DNA from: Foliimonas ilicis
Lineage (GTDB): Bacteria > Pseudomonadota > Alphaproteobacteria > Rhizobiales > Rhizobiaceae
Assembly (NCBI RefSeq): GCF_039939195.1
Contig: NZ_JBDUUH010000001.1
Coordinates: forward strand, 806,001 to 870,000
DNA: 64,000 nt
Direction of reading: 5' to 3'
The position numbers and the translations under genes are program-made. Positions 40,036 through 48,685 of the stretch are shown in pieces (position 1 is the stretch's first letter; each line of letters opens with the position of its first letter). The notes beneath the pieces are model-generated. The model had not been told where the DNA came from. It was given only the letters and a program-made list of their open reading frames with translations, and searched no databases.

Positions 40036-40934
40036 CAGCTTCGCGACGCCTGTTTATGGCGCTGGCGCATCAGCGGTGCGGCAAGCGCCAGCAGAATGAA
40101 GGTTGCGACCAGAAGAACGACGCCCATCGCGCCGCCGCGGCCCCAGTTGAGCAGGCTCAGCACCTGGTTCTGGACCAGCGTCGAAAGCATGGTGCTGCGC
40201 GGTCCGCCGAGCAGAGCAGGCGTGATGTAGAAGCCGAGTGCCAGAATGAAAACGATGATCGCGCCAGCGTAAACGCCGGGCAGCGAAAGCGGAAGGTAGA
40301 CCTGCCTGAACGCCTTGAACGGGGATGCGCCAAGGCTTCTGGCGGCCTGTATCAGGCGAAGGTCGATCCCTTTCATCACCGAATAGAGCGGCAATATCAT
40401 GAAGGGCAGAAGCACTTGCGCCATGCCGATCACCACGCCGGTCTGCGTCCTGATCAGCCGGATGGGGCTTAAACCCACGGCCTTGAGCGTCGTGTTTATG
40501 ACGCCGGAATCCTGAAGAAGAACCACCCATGCAAGGGTTCTCACGACGCCGCTGACCCAGAAAGGCACAAGCACGCAGAGGATAAGCAGGAGCCGCAATT
40601 TTGGCCCGACGGCCGTCATCACATAGGCATATGGATAGGCGCAGATCACGCAAACGATCGTCACCCATGCTGCGATCGAGAAGGTTCGTTGGAGAACGGT
40701 CAAATTAACCGGCGTACCGAAAAACCAGACATAGTTCTGCAGGCCCCATTCCGGCTCCGAAAAGCTACGCATCACGATCGTCAGCAGCGGATAGCCGATG
40801 ATCGCGACGAGCAGGATCAGTGCCGGAAGGGTGAGCCAGAAAGGATGCGTGAGCGACCATTTGCCTGAGGCCAAGCCTTTCCCGGCCAGCGATTTGCCGG
40901 CCGGGCCTCTTTCGATCTGGGATGCTTCGCTCAC
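40035..40934 (-). CDS. Polyamine-type ABC transporter, permease 1 (PotB/PotH-like)
   Basis: A 299-residue permease with a basic cytoplasmic start, six membrane segments, and the EAA loop AARSLGASPFKAFRQVYLP near residue 200. PotB/PotH-type proteins have the same architecture. It follows the binding-protein gene by 22 bases. Confidence 0.88.
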   Translation of the reverse strand: MSEASQIERGPAGKSLAGKGLASGKWSLTHPFWLTLPALILLVAIIGYPLLTIVMRSFSEPEWGLQNYVWFFGTPVNLTVLQRTFSIAAWVTIVCVICAYPYAYVMTAVGPKLRLLLILCVLVPFWVSGVVRTLAWVVLLQDSGVINTTLKAVGLSPIRLIRTQTGVVIGMAQVLLPFMILPLYSVMKGIDLRLIQAARSLGASPFKAFRQVYLPLSLPGVYAGAIIVFILALGFYITPALLGGPRSTMLSTLVQNQVLSLLNWGRGGAMGVVLLVATFILLALAAPLMRQRHKQASRS

Positions 40935-40956
40935 GCTTTATTGCTCCGTATGCGGA

Positions 40957-42033
40957 TCAGTTGCCGGCCATCAGGGCGGTCCATTTCTCGGCGGCGACGT
41001 CGAAATTTTCGACCCAGAACTTGATGTTCTGCTGATAGCCCTGCTTCACGCGTTCCGGCGTGTTGGTCAGGAAGGCTGCCGTCACCTCATCGACGTCCGG
41101 CTTGGCTTCCATATTGATCGGCGTGTAGGAGGTTTCCTTCGCCAGAATCTCCTGCGAGGTCTTGCCGAGATAGGCGTTGAGAAGCGCGTAGGCTGCATCC
41201 GTATCCTTCACGCCGACCGGAATGGTCATCTGGTCCATGACAACCAGCCAATCGTCCCAGACAGGCGTGTATTCGGCACCGTTCTTGACGGCGGTCATCG
41301 CACGGCCCGTCCACATCATGACCATGTCGGCCTCGCCGGATTCGGCGAGCTGCTGCGATTCTGCGCCGGTTTTCCAATAGATCGTATCCGGGCCGAGCGC
41401 CTTGATCTTGGCCATGCCCTTGTCGATGTCCGCTGCAGTCATGTTCTCGACCGAGCCGCCATCGGCGATAAATGCCTGCTCGACGAGGCCGCCTGTCGGA
41501 TCGCCGCTGCCGTCGATCGCGCGAACGCCGGGGAATTTTTCGGTGTCGAAAAAGTCCTTCCAGTTCTTCGGCGGGTTATCCTTGTAGGTCTCGTTCTTGT
41601 ACATGATGATGACGCCATAGTTCATGGCGGGCACGCTGCATTCGCCGACCTGGCCTTCAGGAATATGGGAGATGTCGAGCTTCGACATATCGAGCTTCTG
41701 GAACAGCGTTCCGCAGTGAACGTATGGCGGAAGATCTGCCGTATCGACGACGTCCCAGGTCACATTGCCGGATTCAACCTGCGCCTGAAGCTTGGCGATT
41801 TCGGTCGGTCCGTCATTCAGCAGGGTCACGCCGGACTTGTCGACGAATTCCTTGAGCGCCGCGACCTGTCCGTCCTGATAGATGCCGCCGAAGGAAACGA
41901 AGGTAAGCGTCTTGCCCTTCAGCGAGCCTTCGGCCACTTCGCCCGCGACGGGCTTGTCCTGCGCCAGCGCGGAGCCGGCCATCAGAAGCATGGCTGCGGC
42001 AGCCATGATGCCGTATCTGTTTCTTTTACTCAT
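40957..42033 (-). CDS. Polyamine-type ABC transporter, binding protein (PotD/PotF-like)
   Basis: A 358-residue periplasmic receptor with signal peptide MSKRNRYGIMAAAAMLLMAG ending SALAQ, then TFVSFGGIYQDGQ and the segment PVWDDWLVVMDQMTIP near the ligand site. The fold fits the PotD/PotF/spermidine group. ATG 42033 is chosen because it opens the signal peptide. It is the second gene of the operon, 13 bases after the regulator gene. Confidence 0.87.
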   Translation of the reverse strand: MSKRNRYGIMAAAAMLLMAGSALAQDKPVAGEVAEGSLKGKTLTFVSFGGIYQDGQVAALKEFVDKSGVTLLNDGPTEIAKLQAQVESGNVTWDVVDTADLPPYVHCGTLFQKLDMSKLDISHIPEGQVGECSVPAMNYGVIIMYKNETYKDNPPKNWKDFFDTEKFPGVRAIDGSGDPTGGLVEQAFIADGGSVENMTAADIDKGMAKIKALGPDTIYWKTGAESQQLAESGEADMVMMWTGRAMTAVKNGAEYTPVWDDWLVVMDQMTIPVGVKDTDAAYALLNAYLGKTSQEILAKETSYTPINMEAKPDVDEVTAAFLTNTPERVKQGYQQNIKFWVENFDVAAEKWTALMAGN

Positions 42034-42046
42034 GTCAGTACTCCCA

Positions 42047-42724
42047 TTACGATGACTCGCCATCTTGTTGGTGCCCGGATGCGAGTGGTTTCCGGGTAAT
42101 GTATTCGTTGAGTTCACCGGCTCCGCTGGTCGGTGGAGCGATGATCCACAGAACCTCGGCCGGGTCGTTGCCGATATTCACCGTCTTGTGCGGCGTTGAT
42201 GTCGGGTATTCGATGCTGTCGCCTTCATCGAGGACGAAAATATCCTCGCCAAGCGTCAGCTCGACGCTGCCTTTCAAGACGATGAACATTTCATGCGCAT
42301 CGCCGTGGCTATAGGGTTTGTCGCCGGTCGATCCGCCGACCGCGAATTCGCCCGCATAGACCTCGACTTCGTGGATAGGGCGGCGCGAAAGCAGCGTCTT
42401 GCGATAGCCCTCGCTGACGGGAAGCGATGGCCGGTCTGCCAGTTTCAGCACTTGAAGTACCGGGCGCGGCTCGTCTTCGAAAAGGTCGGAAACGCTGATG
42501 CCGAGCGCGTTTGCTATGCGCATCAGCGTGCTTGTGTTGACGCCGCTCAAGCCCCGTTCCATCTGGCTGATGAAGCTCGCCGTCGTGTCTGTGAGATCGC
42601 CTAGCTGGCGTAAGGACATGCGTCGCGCGGTTCTGAAAGTGCGGACCCTGTTGCCAATGATAGAGGATTTCTGCGCGTCGCCCCGCGCGATTTCTGCTTC
42701 GCTTTCCAGTTCCGGATTTCGCAA
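42047..42724 (-). CDS. XRE-family regulator with C-terminal cupin (PuuR-like)
   Basis: A 225-residue regulator with an N-terminal helix-turn-helix (RQLGDLTDTTASFISQMERGLSGVN, quoted here as two parts RQLGDLTDTTASF and ISQMERG) and a C-terminal cupin with YSHGDAHEMFIVLKG. This is the PuuR/SutR layout, usually a repressor of amine catabolism. I take TTG 42724 as start because AGGAG lies seven bases before it; the longer GTG start at 42739 has no ribosome binding site and falls inside a palindrome. First gene of the operon, probably autoregulated. Confidence 0.83.
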   Translation of the reverse strand: MRNPELESEAEIARGDAQKSSIIGNRVRTFRTARRMSLRQLGDLTDTTASFISQMERGLSGVNTSTLMRIANALGISVSDLFEDEPRPVLQVLKLADRPSLPVSEGYRKTLLSRRPIHEVEVYAGEFAVGGSTGDKPYSHGDAHEMFIVLKGSVELTLGEDIFVLDEGDSIEYPTSTPHKTVNIGNDPAEVLWIIAPPTSGAGELNEYITRKPLASGHQQDGESS

Positions 42725-42735
42725 AACGCCACTCC

Positions 42736-42758
42736 TCACTTAACAGCGTATTAAGTGA
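42736..42758. promoter_or_regulatory. Operator-like palindrome of the amine operon
   Basis: TCACTTAA-CAGCGTA-TTAAGTGA is an inverted repeat with perfect 8-base arms and 7-base spacer, placed immediately upstream of the Shine-Dalgarno of the regulator gene. It is a strong candidate operator for autoregulation of the whole operon. It also reads as TTAA-N7-TTAA, so a CtrA-type match is a coincidence or a second possibility. Confidence 0.6.
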
Positions 42759-42847
42759 AATGGAGTCTGGCAAGACGTAAAATTTGCGCGGTGGAAAAAG
42801 TATCGGGGGAGGGGAGTTGTCGCCCGATGTCAGCAGCAATTTCGTGC

Positions 42848-42887
42848 GTGCTTCGACAAGCTCAGCATGAGGAGGTGCGGACGCACC
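42848..42887. repeat. Dispersed intergenic repeat fragment
   Basis: The stretch CTTCGACAAGCTCAGCATGA followed by GGAGGTGCGGACGCACC resembles a palindromic intergenic repeat common in Alphaproteobacteria, with a perfect GGTGCG/CGCACC hairpin at its end. It lies between the amine operon regulator and the acyltransferase gene. Recognition is from memory of such repeats, not a search. Confidence 0.45.
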
Positions 42888-42891
42888 CGCC

Positions 42892-44172
42892 CTACCGTTT
42901 CAGCAATCCCTTGACCCGATTACGCAAGATGCGCGCCAGGTTTCTTGTCTCGCGATAAAGGTGCAGTTGCGAGGCTGCCTGCCGGGTTTGGCGGTCGGCG
43001 TCGGGTGTCAGGCCGATGACGATCGTGCCGATCGGGCGGCGCTCGCTCCACAGCCGGCTCATCACCGGATGATCGGGCACGGCGCAGGAATCCGTCATGA
43101 CGATGTTGGGGTCTTCCAGATGTTGCCTGGTTACTTCGATCATCAGCAAGGTGCCGGGTGAATAGGCGGCGAGCTGTTCGTCATACGCGGTCTTCCACGT
43201 ATAGGCGGTGCCGTTTTCGATGAAGACGACGAGGCAGGCGATGGGCTCGCCGTCCAGTGTCAGCATATGGATGCGGCAGGCGTCGCGTTCGGCAAGCCGG
43301 TAGACCGCCTCGCGGGCAAAGGCGGCGCGAAAGCGGTCTACGGCCATTGCGGTGCGCTTTCGGCCTTTCCAGCCCGCGGCTTCCAGCGTGAGGAAGGTTT
43401 CGATGCCGTTGCGGATTTCATCGGCGCTTCGGGCAATGACATGCTCGACCGTGCCGCGCTCTTCCAACCGGCGTTTCAGGCGGCGGAATTCGCGGTAATG
43501 ATGCGAGTTCAGCGACTGCTTCAGATAGGCGTCGCCGTCGAGCGGGCTTTCGAGGAACGGCCGCTCCATCGCACCCGTCGTCACGATCGGCAGGCCGCTC
43601 GTCTCGGTGATGTTTCGCAATACGCCTGCGACAGCGCCGTCGAGCCTTATGTCGGGAAAGGCGATAACTTTCGGGAGCTTCAGATGCGGGCGTGACAGGA
43701 TCGAGAAGAAATCTTCGATGACGCCTGCCGGATCGTCACGATCGACCAGCGGCGTGCCGAGCGGGCCGAAGGGGCTGGACCAGATGCGGATGATCGGCAC
43801 ACCGACCGCTGCAATCGGTTTTTCGACCGAGAAAGGCACGAGCAGGCGAAGCCGGTTCCTGAATTCATTACCGTCGCGCATGACCGCAAGGCGCACTTCA
43901 CGGTCTTCCAGCCTCGGCATTGCGGGCGCCAGAAAACGCGGGTTGAAGAAGATGTTCGGTTCTATTGTGCGCGTGCAGAGATGGTCGAGCTCCTCGACCA
44001 GATCGAAGCCGGCAGAAGCGGGATAGATCGCCAGACGGCGCAGAGGCCGCGTGTGTTCGATCAGTTCGATATGCGCCTGCTCGGCAATATCTGCAGGCAG
44101 GTTCGCGAGACCGGAAATCAACGCGCCGGAAGGTCCGCCGCTGGTTTCTTCGAGGATGGGAATGGCAACCAT
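42892..44172 (-). CDS. CelD/FemAB-like GNAT acyltransferase
   Basis: A 426-residue protein with a C-terminal GNAT-like domain (Acetyltransf_6 type) around YREFRRLKRRLEERG, FRAAFAREAVYRL and GEPIACLVVFIENGTAY, as in proteins annotated as cellulose biosynthesis protein CelD. The real start is ATG 44172; the long frame to 44568 lies in the flippase gene. The flippase stop overlaps this start by one base, so they are coupled. It probably acylates a saccharide or peptide handled by the flippase; substrate unknown. Confidence 0.78.
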   Translation of the reverse strand: MVAIPILEETSGGPSGALISGLANLPADIAEQAHIELIEHTRPLRRLAIYPASAGFDLVEELDHLCTRTIEPNIFFNPRFLAPAMPRLEDREVRLAVMRDGNEFRNRLRLLVPFSVEKPIAAVGVPIIRIWSSPFGPLGTPLVDRDDPAGVIEDFFSILSRPHLKLPKVIAFPDIRLDGAVAGVLRNITETSGLPIVTTGAMERPFLESPLDGDAYLKQSLNSHHYREFRRLKRRLEERGTVEHVIARSADEIRNGIETFLTLEAAGWKGRKRTAMAVDRFRAAFAREAVYRLAERDACRIHMLTLDGEPIACLVVFIENGTAYTWKTAYDEQLAAYSPGTLLMIEVTRQHLEDPNIVMTDSCAVPDHPVMSRLWSERRPIGTIVIGLTPDADRQTRQAASQLHLYRETRNLARILRNRVKGLLKR

Positions 44173-45581
44173 CAGCGAAGACCCTCCCTTTGGATTGGTG
44201 GCACGAACAGGACCATGGCGATGCCAAGCTTGCGCCATACGGTGAAGGCGAGCGCGACAGCTTCGAACAGCACGGCAACCGCAGTTCCGATCGCGGCTCC
44301 CCAGAGGCCGAGCACCGGAATCAACACCATGCTGACGGCTATGTTGATCGCCAGCGTCAGCCCATAGACGAGCGCGCAGATATTCTGGTTGCCGGTCATG
44401 GTCAAAAGGCTTTCGCACGGGCCGACGGCTGCGCGAAGCACGACGGCGACGACAAGCAGAAACAGCAGCGGATAGCCCGCGTCGAAGCCGGGGCCGAACA
44501 GCATCAGCATGGGCTTGCCGAGCGCCAGCACCACCAAGGCCATGAACAGTGAGGGCCAGAATGTCCATGACACGGTTTCACGGGCAAAGGAGGCCAGTTT
44601 TTCAGTCTCGCCGTGAGCAAATTGCGCATAGCGTTGCGCAACGCCAGCCTTCACCGCGAAATAGACGAAATGAACCAGCGCCAGCGTTTTCACCGTTGCG
44701 AAGTAGATGCCGACATCCTGCGGCGTCATGTAAAAACCGACCAGCAGCACGTCGGCATTGGTGAGCAGGAAGAAGAAGCCTTCGACCAGAAAGATCGGCA
44801 GCGAAATGGCCAGCCAGCGCTTCGTGAAAATCTTGCGCGGCCCCTTGGCGACCTTGCGATCGAGCTTCGCGCTGACGCCTGCAAGCTGAATGAGGGTCGT
44901 CGCATAGGTGGCGAGTATCGTGGCTATCACGGCGGTCTGCGCGTCCGGTTCGAAGCCGGTGAAAAATGCCGCCGCCATGAAGGCGAGAATCAGGAAAGGC
45001 CGGATGATATAGGTCGGCGAAAGTGCCAGAAGCGCCAGCGAATTTGCCCGCGCCAGCCCTTGCAGCACATCGGACAAAGCGATCATCGGCAGGCAGATGA
45101 TGCCGAGAAGGAAGGGCAGGACGTAGTAGCTCTCGATGATCGGCGAGAGCAGCCAGATACTTGCCGCGCCGATGATGGTCACGATGGTCGAGGCAACCAG
45201 CACCAGAACGCGGCTTGCCAGCAAAACACCGCGCAATTCGTCCATCATGCCCTTTTCGCGATATTCGGGAATGAAGCGGATGACCGAGCTGTGAAAGCCG
45301 AGGCAGCAGAGATTGCCGACGATGATCATCGTCGTCCAGACAAGGACGAAAATGCCGTATTCGAAGCCGCCGATCCAGCGCGCGATCAGGACCTGGCTGA
45401 GGAATGCGATTGCCGCGCTGCAGACGCGGATGATGAAAGCGATGATGGAAACGCGTCCCGCATCGGAGCGCTCATCGGCTGGAAAAAGTACGGAATCAAT
45501 AACGCGCAGCGCTGGCTTGGCGCGCAGCGCAAGTTGCTCAGGCAAAAGCCGTTCGGCTGTCGCTGTCGCGGAAAAGCGCAC
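44172..45581 (-). CDS. Wzx/MATE-like oligosaccharide flippase
   Basis: A 469-residue membrane protein with about twelve to fourteen helices, the polysaccharide-transport N-terminus IIAFIIRVCSAAIAFLSQVL, GIFVLVWTTMIIVGNLCCLG and FHSSVIRFIPEY. It belongs to the PST/flippase superfamily that moves lipid-linked glycans across the inner membrane. No glycosyltransferase or polymerase is adjacent, only the coupled acyltransferase gene. Exact substrate unknown. Confidence 0.83.
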   Translation of the reverse strand: MRFSATATAERLLPEQLALRAKPALRVIDSVLFPADERSDAGRVSIIAFIIRVCSAAIAFLSQVLIARWIGGFEYGIFVLVWTTMIIVGNLCCLGFHSSVIRFIPEYREKGMMDELRGVLLASRVLVLVASTIVTIIGAASIWLLSPIIESYYVLPFLLGIICLPMIALSDVLQGLARANSLALLALSPTYIIRPFLILAFMAAAFFTGFEPDAQTAVIATILATYATTLIQLAGVSAKLDRKVAKGPRKIFTKRWLAISLPIFLVEGFFFLLTNADVLLVGFYMTPQDVGIYFATVKTLALVHFVYFAVKAGVAQRYAQFAHGETEKLASFARETVSWTFWPSLFMALVVLALGKPMLMLFGPGFDAGYPLLFLLVVAVVLRAAVGPCESLLTMTGNQNICALVYGLTLAINIAVSMVLIPVLGLWGAAIGTAVAVLFEAVALAFTVWRKLGIAMVLFVPPIQREGLR

Positions 45582-45671
45582 CCGTTACTCCCCAATTTCC
45601 GTGTCAGAGGCTTACGTAAAACTCTTTAAGAAACGGTTCGGCGATCAGGTAAACAAAAAATCACGAAATAA

Positions 45672-45697
45672 AAAAGCCCGGCATTTGCCGGGCTTTT
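45672..45697. terminator. Terminator between secA and the flippase gene
   Basis: Perfect 11-base stem AAAAGCCCGGC / GCCGGGCTTTT around ATTT. On the minus strand the T-tract follows the stem, so it ends the secA transcript; the symmetry would also stop plus-strand transcripts. Confidence 0.85.
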
Positions 45698-45718
45698 CTC
45701 AATTTCCATCAAGCAATA

Positions 45719-48445
45719 TCAGGCGAATGTGCCGTGGCAATGCTTGAACTTCTTGCCGGAGCCGCAAGGGCAGGGTTCGTTTCTGCCGACCTTGCCCCAT
45801 GTCGCCGGATCGTTCGGATCACGATCCTCCGGCGCAACGGTGCCGCCGTCCTGACCAATTGCAACGGTCGCTTCATCGCCGAAATCGTTCTCGCCGGTGG
45901 ATGCGTCTATGTGCTGGCCAAAGGCCTGCGGAGCTTCCGGTGGGGGCGCGTCTGCGGCTTCGCGGACGAGTTCGACGCGCATGAGCTGTGCAATCACGCC
46001 CTGACGCATATTTCCGAGCATCGCCTGGAAAAGCTCGAAGCCTTCCGATTTGTACTCGTTCAGCGGGTCGCGCTGCGCATAGCCGCGGAAGCCGACAACC
46101 GAGCGCAGATGGTCGAGATTGACCAGATGCTCACGCCACAGATGGTCGAGCGTCTGAAGAACGACGGAGCGTTCGACATAGGACATGACTTCGGGACCGA
46201 AACGCTCGCTGCGGTCGGCTGCAGCCTTGTCGGCGATCTCGGTCAGGCGTTCGCGGATATCGTCTTCGGCAACGCCTTCTTCCTCGGCCCATGCCTCGAT
46301 CGGCGCATCGATGTTGAGGAATTGCAGCGCGCCTTCCTTCAGAGCGGAAATGTTCCACTGCTCTGCATAGGAATTTTCCGGGATGGCCTTGGCGACAAGA
46401 TCGTCGATGACCTCATGGCGCATTTCTGTGATCGTCTCGGAAAGATCCTGGCTATCCATCAATTCGAGACGCTGTTCGAAGATCACCTTGCGCTGATCGT
46501 TCATCACGTCGTCGTATTTCAGCAGGTTTTTACGAATGTCGAAGTTGCGTGCCTCGACCTTCTTCTGCGCCTTTTCCAGAGCCTTGTTGATCCAGGGATG
46601 GATGATTGCCTCATCTTCCTTCAGGCCGAGCTTGGTCAGCATGCCGTCCATGCGCTCGGAGCCGAAGATGCGCATCAGGTCGTCCTGAAGCGACAGGAAG
46701 AATTTTGAACGGCCCGGATCGCCCTGACGGCCCGAACGGCCGCGAAGCTGGTTGTCGATGCGGCGGCTTTCGTGGCGTTCCGTGGCAAGCACGTAAAGTC
46801 CGCCAGCGGCCAGCGCCTTTTCCTTGAGCTTGGCGATGTCCTCGCGGATCGCTTTTTCCGCAGCTTCGCGCTCCGGTCCCTCGGGCATGTCGCCGAGTTC
46901 GGCTGCAATGCGCATGTCGACGTTGCCGCCGAGCTGAATGTCGGTGCCGCGGCCAGCCATGTTGGTGGCGATGGTGATGGCGCCCGGACGTCCGGCCTGC
47001 GCCACGATCGAGGCTTCCTGCTCGTGGTGGCGGGCGTTCAGAACCTTGAAGTCCTTGAAGCCGTCCTGTTTCAGACGTTCCGCGAGCTGTTCGGATTTCT
47101 CGATCGAGGTCGTGCCGACCAGCGTCGGCTGGCCCTTGGAGCTCGCTTCGCGAATTTCGCGCACGATCGCCTTGTATTTCTCTTCGACCGTCCGATAGAC
47201 CTCGTCGTCTTCATCGATACGCTGAACGCCGACATTCGTCGGAATTTCGGTGACTTCGAGGCCGTAAATATTGCCGAATTCTTCCGCTTCGGTCGAAGCC
47301 GTGCCGGTCATGCCGCCGAGCTTGTCGTACATGCGGAAGTAGTTCTGGAACGTCACGGAAGCCAGCGTCTGGTTTTCAGGCTGGATGCGAACGTGCTCCT
47401 TGGCTTCCAGTGCCTGATGCAGCCCTTCGGAGAAGCGGCGGCCCGGCATCATGCGGCCGGTGAATTCGTCGATGATGACGATCTCGTCATTGTTGACGAT
47501 GTAATCCTTGTCGCGCTGGAACAGGCGATGCGCCTTCAAGGCGTTGTTGACGTGGTGAACCATGCCGACATTCTCGACGTCGTAAAGCGACTCACCCTTG
47601 AACAGGCCGGCTTCGCGAAGAAGATTTTCCATCTTCTCGGTGCCTTCCTCGGTGAAGGTCGCGGTGCGCTGCTTCTCGTCCACCTCATAGTCGGCTTCAT
47701 TGAGGTGAACCATGAAAGCATCGACGGTGTTGTACATTTCCGAGCGGTCTTCGAGCGGGCCGGAAATGATAAGCGGCGTGCGCGCTTCATCGACGAGGAT
47801 CGAGTCCACCTCATCGACGATCGCGTAATTATGGCCGCGCTGCACCATCTGGGCGCGCTCATATTTCATGTTGTCGCGAAGATAGTCGAAGCCCAACTCG
47901 TTGTTGGTCGCGTAGGTCACGTCACAGGCATAGGCAGCCATGCGTTCCTGATCGCTCATGCCGTGAACGATGATGCCTACGGTCAGGCCGAGGAACTTGT
48001 AGAGGCGTCCCATCCATTCGGCATCGCGCTTGGCGAGGTAATCGTTGACGGTGACGACATGCACGCCCTTGCCCGACAGCGCATTGAGATAGACGGGCAG
48101 GGTGGCGACGAGCGTCTTGCCTTCACCGGTGCGCATCTCGGAGATGCCGCCATTGTGAAGCACCATGCCGCCGATCATCTGCACATCGAAAGGCCGCAGG
48201 CCCAGCGCGCGCTTGGCGCCTTCGCGTACGGTTGCAAAAGCGGGAATCAGCAAATCATCGAGCGACGTGCCATTGGCGATGTCCTGCCGGAATTGCACCG
48301 TGCGTGCGCGCAACTCGTCGTCGGACAATGCCGCCAGTTCGTTTTCCATCGCATTGATGGCTTCGACACGCGGTCGGGTCGATTTCACGCGACGATCGTT
48401 TGAGGAGCCGAAAATCTTACGGGCGAAGCCGCCGAGACTGACCAT
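45719..48445 (-). CDS. secA: Preprotein translocase ATPase SecA
   Basis: SecA drives secretory proteins through SecYEG. The 908-residue protein has Walker A MRTGEGKTLVA near residue 104, DEAD-like VDEVDSILVDEARTPLIIS, the second helicase motif set with TNMAGRGTDIQLGGN and ending with the Zn-binding tail CPCGSGKKFKHCHG. Length matches alphaproteobacterial SecA. ATG 48445 (MVSLGGFARKIFGSSNDRR) is the family start; the frame above is leader. Transcribed from a strong promoter at 48569-48597. Confidence 0.97.
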   Translation of the reverse strand: MVSLGGFARKIFGSSNDRRVKSTRPRVEAINAMENELAALSDDELRARTVQFRQDIANGTSLDDLLIPAFATVREGAKRALGLRPFDVQMIGGMVLHNGGISEMRTGEGKTLVATLPVYLNALSGKGVHVVTVNDYLAKRDAEWMGRLYKFLGLTVGIIVHGMSDQERMAAYACDVTYATNNELGFDYLRDNMKYERAQMVQRGHNYAIVDEVDSILVDEARTPLIISGPLEDRSEMYNTVDAFMVHLNEADYEVDEKQRTATFTEEGTEKMENLLREAGLFKGESLYDVENVGMVHHVNNALKAHRLFQRDKDYIVNNDEIVIIDEFTGRMMPGRRFSEGLHQALEAKEHVRIQPENQTLASVTFQNYFRMYDKLGGMTGTASTEAEEFGNIYGLEVTEIPTNVGVQRIDEDDEVYRTVEEKYKAIVREIREASSKGQPTLVGTTSIEKSEQLAERLKQDGFKDFKVLNARHHEQEASIVAQAGRPGAITIATNMAGRGTDIQLGGNVDMRIAAELGDMPEGPEREAAEKAIREDIAKLKEKALAAGGLYVLATERHESRRIDNQLRGRSGRQGDPGRSKFFLSLQDDLMRIFGSERMDGMLTKLGLKEDEAIIHPWINKALEKAQKKVEARNFDIRKNLLKYDDVMNDQRKVIFEQRLELMDSQDLSETITEMRHEVIDDLVAKAIPENSYAEQWNISALKEGALQFLNIDAPIEAWAEEEGVAEDDIRERLTEIADKAAADRSERFGPEVMSYVERSVVLQTLDHLWREHLVNLDHLRSVVGFRGYAQRDPLNEYKSEGFELFQAMLGNMRQGVIAQLMRVELVREAADAPPPEAPQAFGQHIDASTGENDFGDEATVAIGQDGGTVAPEDRDPNDPATWGKVGRNEPCPCGSGKKFKHCHGTFA

Positions 48446-48568
48446 AAATGGCCCTTTCAGTTCGAATGACACCGGCTGGAAGGCCGGCCTAGCCCATCGA
48501 TGCTGCTGCTCGACGGGCAAAAACAGGAAAAGCGTCCGGAAATCGCTTCTGGACGCAAAGACGAAGGA

Positions 48569-48597
48569 CAGATAAGAGGGGGCCGAAGCGATGTCAA
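48569..48597 (-). promoter_or_regulatory. Sigma-70 promoter of secA
   Basis: On the minus strand TTGACA (48597-48592) is followed after exactly 17 bases by TATCTG (48574-48569). The -35 is a perfect consensus. Transcription would start near 48562, giving a leader of about 117 bases. No SecM-like arrest peptide gene is visible in that leader. Confidence 0.75.
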
Positions 48598-48685
48598 CGT
48601 TGCAGCAAACCTGCAAACTACGCCACATTTAGGCCCGTTGGACTGTTTAACGAAGTCTTCGACAAATCCCCACTGGAGAAATTTC

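Noticed and set aside
40798..42099. 433-codon open frame antisense to the polyamine binding-protein gene
   Set aside because: Composition is a reverse shadow; it crosses the junction of two clear minus-strand genes.
42744..42750. CtrA control of the amine operon
   Set aside because: The TTAA-N7-TTAA match is part of a longer perfect palindrome placed for a local repressor, so it is better explained as an operator; kept only as a side note.
46772..48403. 543-codon open frame antisense to secA
   Set aside because: Shadow of the highly biased secA codons. No ribosome site or family features.
48446..48685. SecM-like arrest peptide in the secA leader
   Set aside because: No open frame with a start signal and secretion-monitor character lies in the 117-base leader.
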